From NCBI GenBank assembly GCA_013399895.1, contig VXBA01005911.1, positions 62,001 through 126,000 on the forward strand: 64,000 nt of DNA. The letters are read 5' to 3'. A program made the position numbers and the translations under genes. Below are positions 49,008 through 60,083 of the stretch, piece after piece. Each line of letters opens with the position of its first letter. Positions within the stretch are counted from its first letter, which is position 1. The notes below the pieces were generated by a model. That model made no database searches. It had not been told where the DNA came from and saw only the letters and a list, made by a program, of their open reading frames with translations. The DNA comes from Serilophus lunatus (Eukaryota > Chordata > Aves > Passeriformes > Eurylaimidae).

Positions 49008-49747
49008 AAAGGACTTGTTTTTTTGGGTCTCCAGACCTAGTTTTCAATTTTCAATTGTTCTTTTCAAATCAAGGATTTTTTTTCCCAACGATACCTTTTA
49101 TTGTCAGTAGACCAGCTCTAATTTGGAAGCTTCCAATTAAATCCTTGGGGCTTGAGAAGCTGATTATACACATTGATATTACGGTTACAAACCAGGGAAA
49201 AGAGTTACAGCAACAAATTTTCATATCACTACATCATCTCAAGGGGGTTGCCCCATCCTCCTCTTGTGGAAAGTTAGAGGGGAGGGTCTTTTCAGTGGCT
49301 GAAAACCACTCCTGGCTGGCTGGGACAAAGGGAAAAAGCCATGCCGGGAACTGGAAGGATACCATCTTACCTTGCATTTTTCAAGGAGCAGGTAGGGAGA
49401 TCAGCCCGACACAGGTGTGCACCCCATGTCGGAGCCCTTGCTGTGGCTCCAAAGTCAGGAAACAAAGAGTCTTTGAACTGGTACCACCACTGCAGTTAAA
49501 ATCCAAAGGCAGGTGGTTGGAGAGGAGAACTCTCTTGTCATTTTGTTTCCCCATTGCCCCTGAGGGAACATGTAGGTGGTGATTTCCCCTTCTTTGTGGG
49601 TAAACTGTTTCCCTCTGTATTTTTTGAGTTAATGCTATTTTCTTTTTAGTAAACTGGTATTTTTTCACCTATAACCTCCTCAGGTTTTTTTGCCCCTCTA
49701 TAAAAGGCCATTATGGGATTCATTTTTTTGAGTTCCAAACTTCCAGC
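49008..49747. other. spacer with LTR-like traits, not resolved
   Basis: Between two LTRs. It has a GC-rich middle (49240-49560) and a CTCTATAAAAGGCC TATA-type box at about 49694-49707 in plus orientation, so it may be part of another diverged LTR in plus orientation. No ends or duplications were found. Confidence 0.3.
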
Positions 49748-49752
49748 ATTTG

Positions 49753-51592
49753 TGTGGTGGTTTAAAACCACTGTTTTTCACTAGGGGCATGCTGAACAAT
49801 GACGAGAAGACTGAACAGAATTTGAACAACAGGGAAACAGTTTATTCATCTGGGGCTCAACTAGGGGAAAGAGTTTAAAGAAACCCCAGACTTAACACAG
49901 AAAGACACCTGACAAAGATTACACAAAAAAAGGAAAAGGGAAAAAGGGAATAAACAAATTGCTTTTCAAAGACCAGGCAGGCTGGCCAAGGAAAAGCAGG
50001 GTAAAGGAAAGCTGCTCCTCTCTCTCTCTCTCCCTCTGATGGTATTCACTCTCAGCCCTTGAAGTCTCTGCAAAAACACAAAGAAGTGAAAAGCAACTTC
50101 CCCGAACCCAGGGAAGCAACTTGGAGAAGCTTTCCACTTGTGATCATGTTGGCTTGGCTCTGGTGCCGATGAAGGTGGGTGGAGTCAAGCCACGGGGCCT
50201 GGAAGTCAGGAGGAGAGGGGCCGTGTGGCTGCACTCCAGCTTGCAGGAAACCAAAGAGAGAAAGGACTTCCGTCTTCAGGCTTTTTAAGCCCTCCAAGTC
50301 CCATGCGATTCTTGCAGTCTTCTTCCTGGCTTTGTCTTCTTCTCATTGGCTAGTGGTCCGGACTCCATCTCTCTTTCAAAATCTTCAGTTACAGGAAAAT
50401 GGCAGTTCCCACCAAAAACCACGAGCTTGCTGCTTGCAGGCGCCACGCTTACATCAGCTGCGGGTCAGCTGCAGCACCCCCGGAGCGGCCACCGCCCCTG
50501 TGTGCGGCCACCGCCAGCACGGGGCCTCGCCGCCGCCCCAGGGACTCCCGCCGGAGGGAGTCTCGGGGCCGCGGGGCCACTCATGACCTCCTGGGGCAGC
50601 CGCCGCGCCCACTGTGGACGCTGGGGCGCTCGCTGGGGCCACCACCCCACGCCGTGGGCACCCGCAGCTTGCAGAGACCCGCCATGGGCAGCCAGGCCGC
50701 CCGCGGGGGTGCCCACCGCGGCCAGGACCCACACAGTTCCTGGCCAAGGCACTGCCAGCAAGGAACAACCAGCGGGGATCCGTGCCAGGGTGTGCAACCC
50801 CTGGCAGCTGCCCCTGCCACTGCCAGAGCCCAGCGCAGGTACCAGGGATTGGGGCTGGCTGCCGCCTGAGGGGGGACAGGGAGCAGCGCTGCTTGTGCCG
50901 GCTCCGCACTGTGCCGGTCCGCTCCTGCCCCTTCCCCCAGCATTGCGGTCACGTCCGGGCGTGCCCATGCTGGTGAGGGAGCCTGGCTGGCGCTCCCCCC
51001 CCGCCGGAGTCAAGCTCCGCTCCTCCACCGCCACGAGGGAACCCGGACAGCGCCTCCCGCCTGTCCGTATCTCCACCACTGCGCAGAACTTGATGGCAGC
51101 TGCTGCCGAGAGCCGCCGCTGCTGCCGCCAATCCGGAGTCGGGGGGGGAAACTGGCCGGCGCTCGCCACCGGCCTGGAGTCGGGGTCCGCTCCTCCGCCG
51201 CTGTGCCGAGCTCCCAGTGAGTCCCTGCTAAGAAAAACTGGGGGGGTACAACTGGGGCCACCCCTGCCTCCCCCGAGCGGGAGAGAGACCGGGCCCCCCC
51301 TCCCTTCCCCCCCCCAGCCAGCCCCAGAGGGNNNNNNNNNNNNNNNNNNNNNNNNNNNNNNNNNNNNNNNNNNNNNNNNNNNNNNNNNNNNNNNNNNNNN
51401 NNNNNNNNNNNNNNNNNNNNNNNNNNNNNNNNNNNNNNNNNNNNNNNNNNNNNNNNNNNNNNNNNNNNNNNNNNNNNNNNNNNNNNNNNNNNNNNNNNNN
51501 NNNNNNNNNNNNNNNNNNNNNNNNNNNNNNNNNNCAAGACCCCCAGGACCCTCCCCCCAGAAAACCCAGCACCCCCCTCTCAAACCCCAACA
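49753..51592 (-). repeat. long GC-rich ERVL-like LTR, minus orientation, internal gap
   Basis: Left end TGTGGTGGTTTAAAACCAC; right end CAAACCCCAACA. On the minus strand it starts TGTTGGGGTTTGAGAGGGG, followed by an extremely GC-rich U3 with loosely repeated units (GGCGCTC...GGAGTC...CTCCGCTCCTCC at about 50990 and 51155), a GGGCTTAAAAAGCC TATA-like box near 50280-50293, an acceptor-like GTGTTTTTGCAGAGA near 50066-50080 and AATAAACTG near 49838-49846. Flanking pentamers are ATTTG and ATTTC (4 of 5). A 203-base N run lies inside. Open frames of up to 426 codons here are by-products of high GC and the N run. Confidence 0.85.
51332..51534. other. assembly gap (203 N)
   Basis: Run of N inside the GC-rich U3 of the LTR. 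Confidence 1.
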
Positions 51593-51597
51593 ATTTC

Positions 51598-53177
51598 TCT
51601 TTAAAAAAGACAGTCAAGTAACCTAAATCTAAAGCATATAAGTGAAACAAGCTGAAAGCAATATATGTATCACATTGGTATACTACAGTTTAAATAAATG
51701 ATTTTTGCTAAAATAGTATTTCTAACAAATAACAGGCTTTTTTTTCTACAACTTTTTTTCCTAACTCTGCTATTATTATTTAATAAACTCACCCAAATCC
51801 CTCGGCTCCACATCTGATCCTGGCAAATCCCTTCTACCCATAAATCCCATCAATGAACCTCTTCAGTTTCCTTCTTAAGTGTTGGACATGGATTATGGAG
51901 AAACATATCTGCATTTTCTGCTTCAGTCCTAGTGCTGCAGATGAAGTATGAAGAGTTGCTGCTACAACTTTCTGTTCAAAAGTATCATGCTTGTGTAATC
52001 CAGCATATGGGAGAAATCACACACTACACTATTACTAGAAATTTCAGGGCATTCTCAAAGCTCATGTAATTTTTTTAAGTGCTTGTTTTTAAGGCAGGTT
52101 GTTATAGAAACACCAACCAGTATTGATCGGTCTCTAATTGTGCTTTGTGAAATCAGGACACATTATTGTGGTGGAGGGATGAATATTCCATTTTATAGCT
52201 TTTATAGATAAAAGTTTTCTCCGGCCCAAATGAAGAATATGCTGTACATTAGTATTTAAGGGAACAGCATTGGAAAATGGACAACTGGCAATGAAAAATA
52301 CCTGGAATGTACCCTTAGAAAATAAAGCAAGAATAATAAAGTAAGGTCCACTTAAACTCAAGATAAAAGGAAATAACTTTAGGCAAACAAAAAGATAAAA
52401 CTAGGCAGATCTGTGATGATATGTACTTCAAAAAAGACTACTCTGATCACATGAAAAAATGAGTGGACTCCTTATCAGCCTCCAAATGCGCCACATGCTT
52501 ACATGCACAAAGTATGTCTTAGAAAAAGCGTTAGTTGAGGAGACCATTATTTCAGTTAATAGTGGGAAAAACAGCTGGCTTGGATGGTTTCCCACATAAA
52601 TTCTATAAAGTCTTTAAAGAAACTCGGAGGTCCATTTCCTGTGCAATATTCAGCATGGTCTTGAACATGGTGACAAGCCAAGATATCTCAGCATGATGCT
52701 TTTGGGGATTGTACATATCCAGTATCATTTCACCTATCTGCAAAGGAATTTCCAAAGGACTTAAATCTATTTTTCTAACTACTGAAAACCAGAACTAGAT
52801 AAGCTTTGTTAATAAGGACCATTTGTTTAATAATAAACATATTTATGCCTTTCTTGTATTAATCAGAGTAAATAACAAGGATCTTTGCTCATGAAGTATG
52901 AAAAGGATTCGGTTTCAAAGCCAAATCACTTTTAAACAGTGATAATAGACTTCTACATCTATATCAAAATATCAGACTAGATTTTTAAAAGAAAATACTG
53001 TTTTTAAAGTCCAGAGAGCCTAGAATTAGTGAAAGCACGCTTTTTCTACGATGAAATGCTAATTTCTCAAACCAAAAATTGTTTCTGGGGAAACATTAAT
53101 TTCAACAAATTTTTGAGCCTGAAAAAAATTCTGGAAAAAATACAAATTTTTCTCAATAGTCTGTTCAAAATGCAAAT
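51598..53177. other. intergenic DNA, nothing recognised
   Basis: A+T-rich; no gene or transposon recognised. Confidence 0.4.
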
Positions 53178-53331
53178 CTTCCCTCCTTCTCTCCCTCCCT
53201 CCTTTCCTTTCTTCCTTCCTGCCTTTCTGCCGGCCTTGTTGCCCTCCTGCCTGCCTTCCTGCCTGCCTGCTTGCCTTCTTGCCTGCCTTGCCTTCCTTTC
53301 CTGTCTGCCTGCCTTCCTCCCTTCTCTTCCC
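53178..53331. repeat. pyrimidine-rich CCTT/CCTG microsatellite
   Basis: About 150 bases of imperfect CTTC, CCTT, CCTG and TGCC units, pyrimidine-rich on the plus strand. The lysine/arginine-rich and cysteine/leucine-rich open frames across it are repeat translations. It ends 30 bases before an LTR target duplication. Confidence 0.92.
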
Positions 53332-53366
53332 AAATGATAGCCTGTCGTTCAGATTCCTTGTCAAGC

Positions 53367-54450
53367 TGTGGCCGTTTGAAAAAGGGCTTTTGAAAGGAGG
53401 TGTAAGAGCGAAACCCCACTTCTCCAATTAAAATTCAGTTTTTCCTCAAAAAAGCTGTTTCAGGGAGGGGGTTGTCCCGGCTGGGACCGGGGGGAGGAGG
53501 GACCCTTGCCTCAGCACTCTCCTGGAGCGGGGACCGGGCCGCGGCTGGGGCCGAGCGGCAGTTTCTAGCCCTGTCCCCGCTGCTCCCGGGAGCATGGAGG
53601 CTGGGCGGTGGCTTATCGCCGGCCATTGCCACGCATGGCTCCAGGGGCCATCTTGTGCACTGTAATCCAGACAGCTTCTGTTTCTGCCCATTGTCTCCCT
53701 TCCCTGCGAGGTGTGCAGGCAGGGGTTGTCCCTTCCTGCACGGGCACGGTGACTGGCCGGGGGGTAGTGGCTCCTCACCACCCCGGAGCGCAGGCCCTCG
53801 CCCCGGGCCAGCATGGCCAGGAATTTTCAGCATCACAGCTGCTGATGGACAGCAATAGAGACCTCGCCCTGGCACCGTCCGGCGCTGTGGCATCTCTGAA
53901 GTGCAGCCGCCATGAGAACAAAGATGGCGCCTAACGACTGAACTCGTGACTTCTCCAACGAGAGAACGCCAGAAGCGAGGCGGGGCCCGACTGACTGGAT
54001 GAATGGGAAGCCAGCTGTGACCGGGAAGAAGGTGACGACATTCAGGCGACGACGGACAAGGCTTGTAAGACGAAACACGGCCCCGCCCCGCTCTCTTTCG
54101 GCTGCCGCTGTGGGGAGAAGCGTCACGGCTCCGGTGTCCAGCGCCTGCAGGTCCCCAGCGGGATTTTCCACCTATTTCCTCTCTAGCAAGCATCCCCTTC
54201 GGACAAGGGAGGGAAAGGTTGGTTTTCTTTCACCTGTGCTTGTGTTTTTCAGAGACTAAAGGGCCAGAAGTGCTTCCAAAGAGAGAGGGAAAAGAAGGAG
54301 ACACCCTTCCCTACCCTTTCCTCCTGTCCCTTTTAATTTTAACTCCCTTGTAATGAAACTGTTTCCCCTGCTGACCATTCTATTCAGTTTTTTCCGTCAC
54401 CTTTATTGAGCTCGCCCCCCTGAATGCTAAACGGTGCTTAAACCACTACA
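53367..54450 (+). repeat. solo ERVL-like LTR, plus orientation, perfect 5-bp duplication
   Basis: Starts TGTGGCCGTTTGAAAAAGGG and ends CTTAAACCACTACA, with CAAGC exactly on both sides (53362-53366 and 54451-54455). It shares with the copy at 28756 the opening GGTGTAAGAG-GAAACCCCACTT and the closing CTGCTGACCATTCTATTCAG. AAGATGGCG lies at 53921-53929, a GGCGGGGC box near 53979, and the acceptor-like TGTGTTTTTCAG ends at 54252. The polyadenylation signal is altered to AATGAA near 54353. A complete copy with no N, so it is the best reference for this subgroup here. Confidence 0.93.
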
Positions 54451-54455
54451 CAAGC

Positions 54456-56175
54456 TGCATTAAAATCTAAAACAAATTACTGTAACACAAATGATTTGGC
54501 CTGTGGAAATTATATCTACAGGGCACATCTACAGGTCACATAAGAGGGAAGAGGGATATGTATTTCTTTAAGGATGACAAAACTCACCAATTCATGAAAT
54601 GTACTGCCAATGTGAGTAGCAACATGCATTCAGCCTCAGGATTTAAGTGTGGTGAGCCACTTGAGAGTCATTCTTGTGATTACCAAGCCATCAACTCCTC
54701 AATATATTTTTACATGGCTACAGCTCCCAGCAATGATTTTTTTCTTTCAATAAAATTTAATTTACCCTCTGAAAAACTCAATTTAAAAATTCTAAGAGGA
54801 GATCTTAACCTTTAAAAGCTTCGTTCTTCAGATGTTGATGTCATTCTCTGAGTTTCTCCAGGAAAAAAGAGGAAAATACTAAAGTTTTTATTCATTAATT
54901 TACAGATAGATCAAATAAGAGAATATGTTGTTTGCTTATTCTTGTGTAAATGCATGTTTACTGTTGATATATTAAATCCCACTTCAGAGTGACCTTACAA
55001 AGACTATGTCAAACATCTAAGCCTACATTGTTCCTGCTACATGCAAATCTCTTCTTGACAGTTTTCCCTGACAGTGACATCCTGAGAACTCACACACTTT
55101 ATATTTTTCCATTCATGTTCTTACAGAGTTATGAAATGACAGGTAACCTAATCAATGTTTTACATGCATAGATCTATTACTTCATCATCTTACAATAACA
55201 CATCGTACCTCAGTAACTGTCAAACTCAAACATTCCTTTAAATCAGAGTGACTTCCTGTGAATCTATTTGCATTTGAAACAGGCCCTACATTGCTATGAC
55301 TCTCTCACACAGCAGTAAACTGCAAAACTTCCTAATGGTCAGCATGGTGTATTCCCCCTTTTATCAGGTAATACTTATATGGACATTTAATTGCATGTAT
55401 TTACAGGTGCTCCCTATTCCAACATGCTCCGGATTTAAGGCCAGAAAAATAGGAGAAGAATGAAATTCAGCAAACAGTAAGGAAAGCCCAGAACCAAAGA
55501 ATGAATGTGAATATACTTAATTGTCTGAAAGGCTGAACTGTCAACCATGTTTGTGAGAAGGGCCTAGAACATAGAAAGCAATGTAGCTGATGGGCTCAGA
55601 AAAGCATTTTTAAAAGCAAAAACCATAGAAACAGCACATGAGTGCAACAAAACCAGCTTAAAACCAGGGAAGAGGAGCAAGGAAGTAATAGTTAAAAAAG
55701 AGAAAATTTGAGAAAGTGTCAGGAGTTTCTAAAGTAAGTGAATTTCCCTTTATTCTCAGAGAATAGAGGGAACGGAGATGAGCCATAGATGATGAAGTGA
55801 AAATAGAGCAAGCATGCTGTCACGTGAAAGGTGGGGGTTTTGCCTGACCCTTTCAGAGGTAAGACTTTCTCTACCCTTCATGACTTATTTGTCTGTCAGT
55901 GACCCAGGGAGTCGATACCCTCATGTCTGACCAATCTGTCACCATTCTTTAAGGAGACCCTTTGCCAACAGATTCACAAGATCAAGGGTGACTCTGTTGC
56001 CCTTGTCAAGGATGTAAGGCCAACAGTGTGGAGATCCCTCAGCAAGTCCTGCTAAAATGGTGTCTGCCACCAGTAACTAACTACTAGTGCTAGTGCCTTA
56101 AAGGAACAAGCTAACAGTGTAAGGAATAACACTTATATTAATACTAATTTTGACAGGCTAATCAGGTTCTTGGGT
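54456..56175. other. intergenic DNA, nothing recognised
   Basis: A+T-rich sequence; no exon, RNA gene or clear repeat seen. Confidence 0.4.
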
Positions 56176-56850
56176 TGTTGGTGATAGGGTCTAGCTGCAA
56201 AAGTACATTTAACACAATCTACAACACTATAAAGCAAGCTTTAATACTGTTAGCAGTAACTGACATGCATAGAGTATAATTCTTACCCAACAGGCATCCC
56301 TATGCGGGGAGAAGATAGGCTTAGTGTCCACTGTCCCCAGCAGTTTCATTGGAGTTCTTCTCCAATTTTCCCCCTGCCCAAAACTTATTTTTATACTATT
56401 TCTTTATGTTTGGATAGAGTTTGAGTGACTCTAGTCATAGCTACCTTTTATTTCTGATTGGTGTAAAGTTCTCTTGCCATACCTAGTGGGGAGGGGGTAG
56501 TAATGGCTTGGCATCTGAGGAGGGGGTTTCGGCTCAGCAGCAGAACGCCTCCAGTCCGTCTCTTTTGGCTGAAAGGTACTGTACAGTGTCAAGAACCTGC
56601 AAGTGCCACAGTGTTTCCCCCTTCCGCTGGAATTTCAACAGACAGGAGCCGTGTAGTCTTTACTTCATTTCACACTCCATTACATCACTTTGATCAGACA
56701 ATTATCACTGTATGGGGGCATATCGTCCTCATTCCATCCAGAGAGCCTGTTCCATCCAGGGTGTGGCTGCTGCCTTCTAAGAACTCTTAGTCTCCTCTAA
56801 ATGTTAGCCCTAGCCAACATCCCATACATGCCTTTGCATAAGTTACACAA
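56176..56850 (-). repeat. probable ERV LTR, minus orientation (right end approximate)
   Basis: Left end TGTTGGTGATAGGGTCTAGC could be an LTR 3' end read in reverse. On the minus strand there is a CCAATC box (reverse of GATTGG near 56456), a TATAAAAATAAG box (about 56386-56398) and ATTAAA (reverse TTTAAT at 56240-56245) in the right order and spacing. I found no convincing right terminus or duplication. Confidence 0.45.
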
Positions 56851-59309
56851 AAGTTGGAATGACTTTTTCGTTGTCATATGGAAGGTTAGAGTTTCCCAGA
56901 GATGGGTGTTTTAACCCTCTTTGGGTTCAAAAATGATTACTGCAGAAAACTTAGTTGATGAAAACCGGGTGCACTTAGTATATCATCTTCTCTCAAATGT
57001 TGTGTTTGTCACTTCTCTGATGCTTTGCAAACCCGAGCTTGGAAAACTGACAATGAAATAACATTGCATCAGTTTCTTGCAAAGCAAGATTAGTCATTTC
57101 CACAAAGTGATTGGCCTGTTGATATAACCCAGTCTCAAGCCTTTCTAGGGTGTTTGTCATCACAGTAAGTAAACCCTAGCTCTTTGAAGAGATGTTGTGT
57201 CAGACAAAATAACCCTCAAAACCCAAAACCAGATCCAAACATACAAAAATGAAGCAAAAAATTTGACAGAGGAAAAATTAATTCCAACTCTGAAAAAACA
57301 TTCCCAGCCATCTCTCTGTTTCTAATGTAAAAGAATTATTTTTTGGAGCCACGTGACACTACAGCTGGGAAAAATATCAGGCAACAGAATTAAATACATA
57401 CACAATTCACAATGAGAGATAGAGCAGTAAAATTTCAACAGTTATGAGAATTATTATACTTTTTTCTAGATATCTGTATTTTTAAAACATTGTTTAAAAG
57501 TTAATTTTAAATTTAAGCCTTTGCTTTCTCTTGTGCCATGAAATAATGTAGCTTTAAACAAACTGGTCAATTAACAACAATGAACTTACCAAAGTGTGCT
57601 CTGAAAAGTCTCTCTCAGAAAATGATAGTTGCATGGAATAAGTGCAAGAAGCATCTGGAGGTTTTAATTTCCTACTGTTTTGCTTTTTGAATTTCAGCTC
57701 CACTTTGCAGGCTTTCTTCTCTTTTGGTCTGTTGAGAAATTTTAGATACTTCTGCATATATCCAGAGGACCTGGTACTGAAAATCCTCTTTGGAATATGG
57801 CTGTTCTTAGCTTGTGAGCAGTATTTAGGTCCTTGTTTTGCAAAGACAGTTTTGGTGCTCCACATATGCTCTCACTCCATTCCACCCCACACTGTGTGTC
57901 CCATGGCTCCTTTGCCTACAGGCTTTTTCGCCTTGTTGCACTCCTTCCCCCTTCTTGTCCTCCAAAGGGAAAGCAGTCACCTGGGAGGCAGCAACGCACT
58001 CTGACCTCTGAAAAGAGGAACAGGGAGACACAGGGAGATACAGGGAGACAAGCACAGTGGAGAGAACAGAAAAGAGACAGAAATGTATCAGAGGGAGAAC
58101 AGAGAGGGCAACAGAGGAGTTAAAATTCCTTGGCTGCTGAGGAGAGGAGCGAGCCCACTGACCTACCTCCTCAGCAGGCTCCTTCACAAAGGAATCAGAG
58201 CAGATGTGCAGGACAGCATGGAGGCTTGAAAATCTTAAAAAATGCCACAGACTTGGAGAAACATGTTCCAAAACGACAAACACTCAAACAGATAAAGGCA
58301 TCCATGGTGCCTGCAGATGCACATTCTTCCCTACCTCTCCACCTTCTTACTCTTTAGGGTAAGACTGTGGCTCAGAAGTTTTCACAACATATGCTACAAC
58401 ATACGTCAGTATGTCACCATGACATCAATGCCATATGGACCATTACAGTCTCACAGTCTAAACAGCATGGAGGGAATTTTTCAGATCTTTGTAGTAAATT
58501 AATAGAAACAGCTTAAAAGCACATGTATGATGAATTAGTGGTTAGGCTGCTTTGACCTGGAGATTTAATGCCTTTTTTCAATTTTAGCAGTCACCTCTTG
58601 AGAGTATCCCATAATAGTAAATTCCATGGCATAAAGAAGCTTTACATTCCTTTAAAAAATCCTGTGAATTGATGTTTTATTCTTGACTATAGGTGAAATC
58701 CAGAGCAACAGGCAGTACCCTTTTGGGATACTCCATTACTGACGGATGAGAGGTATGAAACAATCACACGGACCCTCTCAGGGAATGTGCCCCATGCTGT
58801 CCTTGCTGGTTTGTTTGTTGTTCTGTAAAATTATTTTCTTTCCTGACAAACTGTTGTGAAAGAATCATAGGATAAAAAAGCACTGGAAGGCTGAAGCAAC
58901 TTTAAAGCAATTTTTAAACTGAAGATGCTGGAGAGGAGGGTACATTTGAAAAAGACCCTGACCACCACAGCTCACAAGCCTGAGCATTGTGAACAATCTC
59001 TTCTGATGAGCTGACCCAGGGAATACAGTTGGTATGTAGTCAGTTTGGGATCCTATTTCAGTATAAAAGAATAATCAAACTCTTAAGATGTACAAGACTC
59101 TGCATTCTGACCTCTCTGGCCATTTTGGCCATGTGTGCTAGGATGCAAAGTGCTTGATGATAAGCATGTGAAAGTTGTCTGTAAGTGTGACACGCTTAAA
59201 AAGCTGACCCCAAAACCCAGTACATCCAACACATTCACAGCAGTGTAGCTGGTCTCAGACTGGTCCCTTCTATCATTAGTGCATCTAGACCTCCTGAACG
59301 TGGAACTGC
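56851..59309. other. intergenic DNA, no gene seen
   Basis: No recognisable exon or RNA. Open frames at 57554-58357 on both strands are unremarkable. A purine-rich run lies at 58010-58110. Confidence 0.4.
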
Positions 59310-59405
59310 AGAGCCGCCCTGGTGCCAGCTTGGTTGAGCTGCCTTGACAAGAGGATGGACTAGAAAATCTCCAGAGGTCACTTAACTATTCTGTGATTCT
59401 GTGAG
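59310..59405 (+). mobile_element. CR1 3' tail, plus strand
   Basis: GATGGACTAGAAAATCTCCAG, AGGTCACTTAACTATTC and TGTGATTCTGTGA form a typical CR1 3' end. Upstream sequence is too decayed to call, although a CR1-like AGAATCATAG piece lies at 58861. Confidence 0.65.
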
Positions 59406-60078
59406 CTCTGTAGAAATGAGTAGAGAAACGGAAATAAAGCTTTCTTCTGCAATTGTTCTTTTCCTTCTTTAGACTTTCCTAAGCAGGTTTGACTCAAGAA
59501 CACATTGAAACGGAAGTAGCTAAAATAAAAATAACAAAATTTATCCTTAAATAATCTTATAGTTTGCATGAGAAAAATAACTTACTTTATGACTACACTA
59601 ACTACAAGTCTCAGACTGGTTCATGTATCCTGTTTCTGGTTAAATAATATTGTTAAATAAGGTAGCATTGAATTTCTAATTAGACAGGTGACTAGCAAAA
59701 GGTGACTAGTTTTTTTCCATAAAAATTGGATCAAAAGCTCTCTAATGCTTGGTCTATTTGTTTGTACAATGAGGATTGAGAAGGAGGTTTTAGTGGCTGT
59801 TCACGGTCCCTGTGAAAGTAATTTACTCAGAATTATACCTACTGTGTTTTACAACAAAGTTTTCCAGAAGCAGTGCCATAAAAAAAATGGCCAGGTATCA
59901 TCAAATAGTCTTCTGTCACAATCAAGAAAAAGACATCTAGCAGCAGGTGTTTTGGTTTTTGTTGATTGTGTGGATTTTTTGTTGTGTTTTTTTTCCTTTC
60001 TTGGGGCATGTAAGTATAAGAGGGTTTTCCAAGAACTCTAAATGAGATCACTTTTGAAGAAAGAACAGTAAGAATTCC
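59406..60078. other. A+T-rich spacer
   Basis: Nothing recognised. Confidence 0.4.
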
Positions 60079-60083
60079 CAATG

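Noticed and set aside
50346..51626. Open frames of up to 426 codons in the 50.3-51.6 kb region on both strands
   Set aside because: They lie in a GC-rich LTR with few stop codons, run in several frames at once and cross an N gap, so they are composition artefacts.
53059..53427. Lysine/arginine-rich and cysteine/leucine-rich frames
   Set aside because: Direct translations of the CCTT/CCTG microsatellite.
53435..54260. CpG-rich block as a host gene promoter
   Set aside because: It lies wholly inside an LTR bounded by perfect CAAGC duplications.
49753..54450. LTR pair of one provirus (49753 and 53367 copies)
   Set aside because: The two are in opposite orientation, have different flanking duplications, and no gag, pol or env lies between them.
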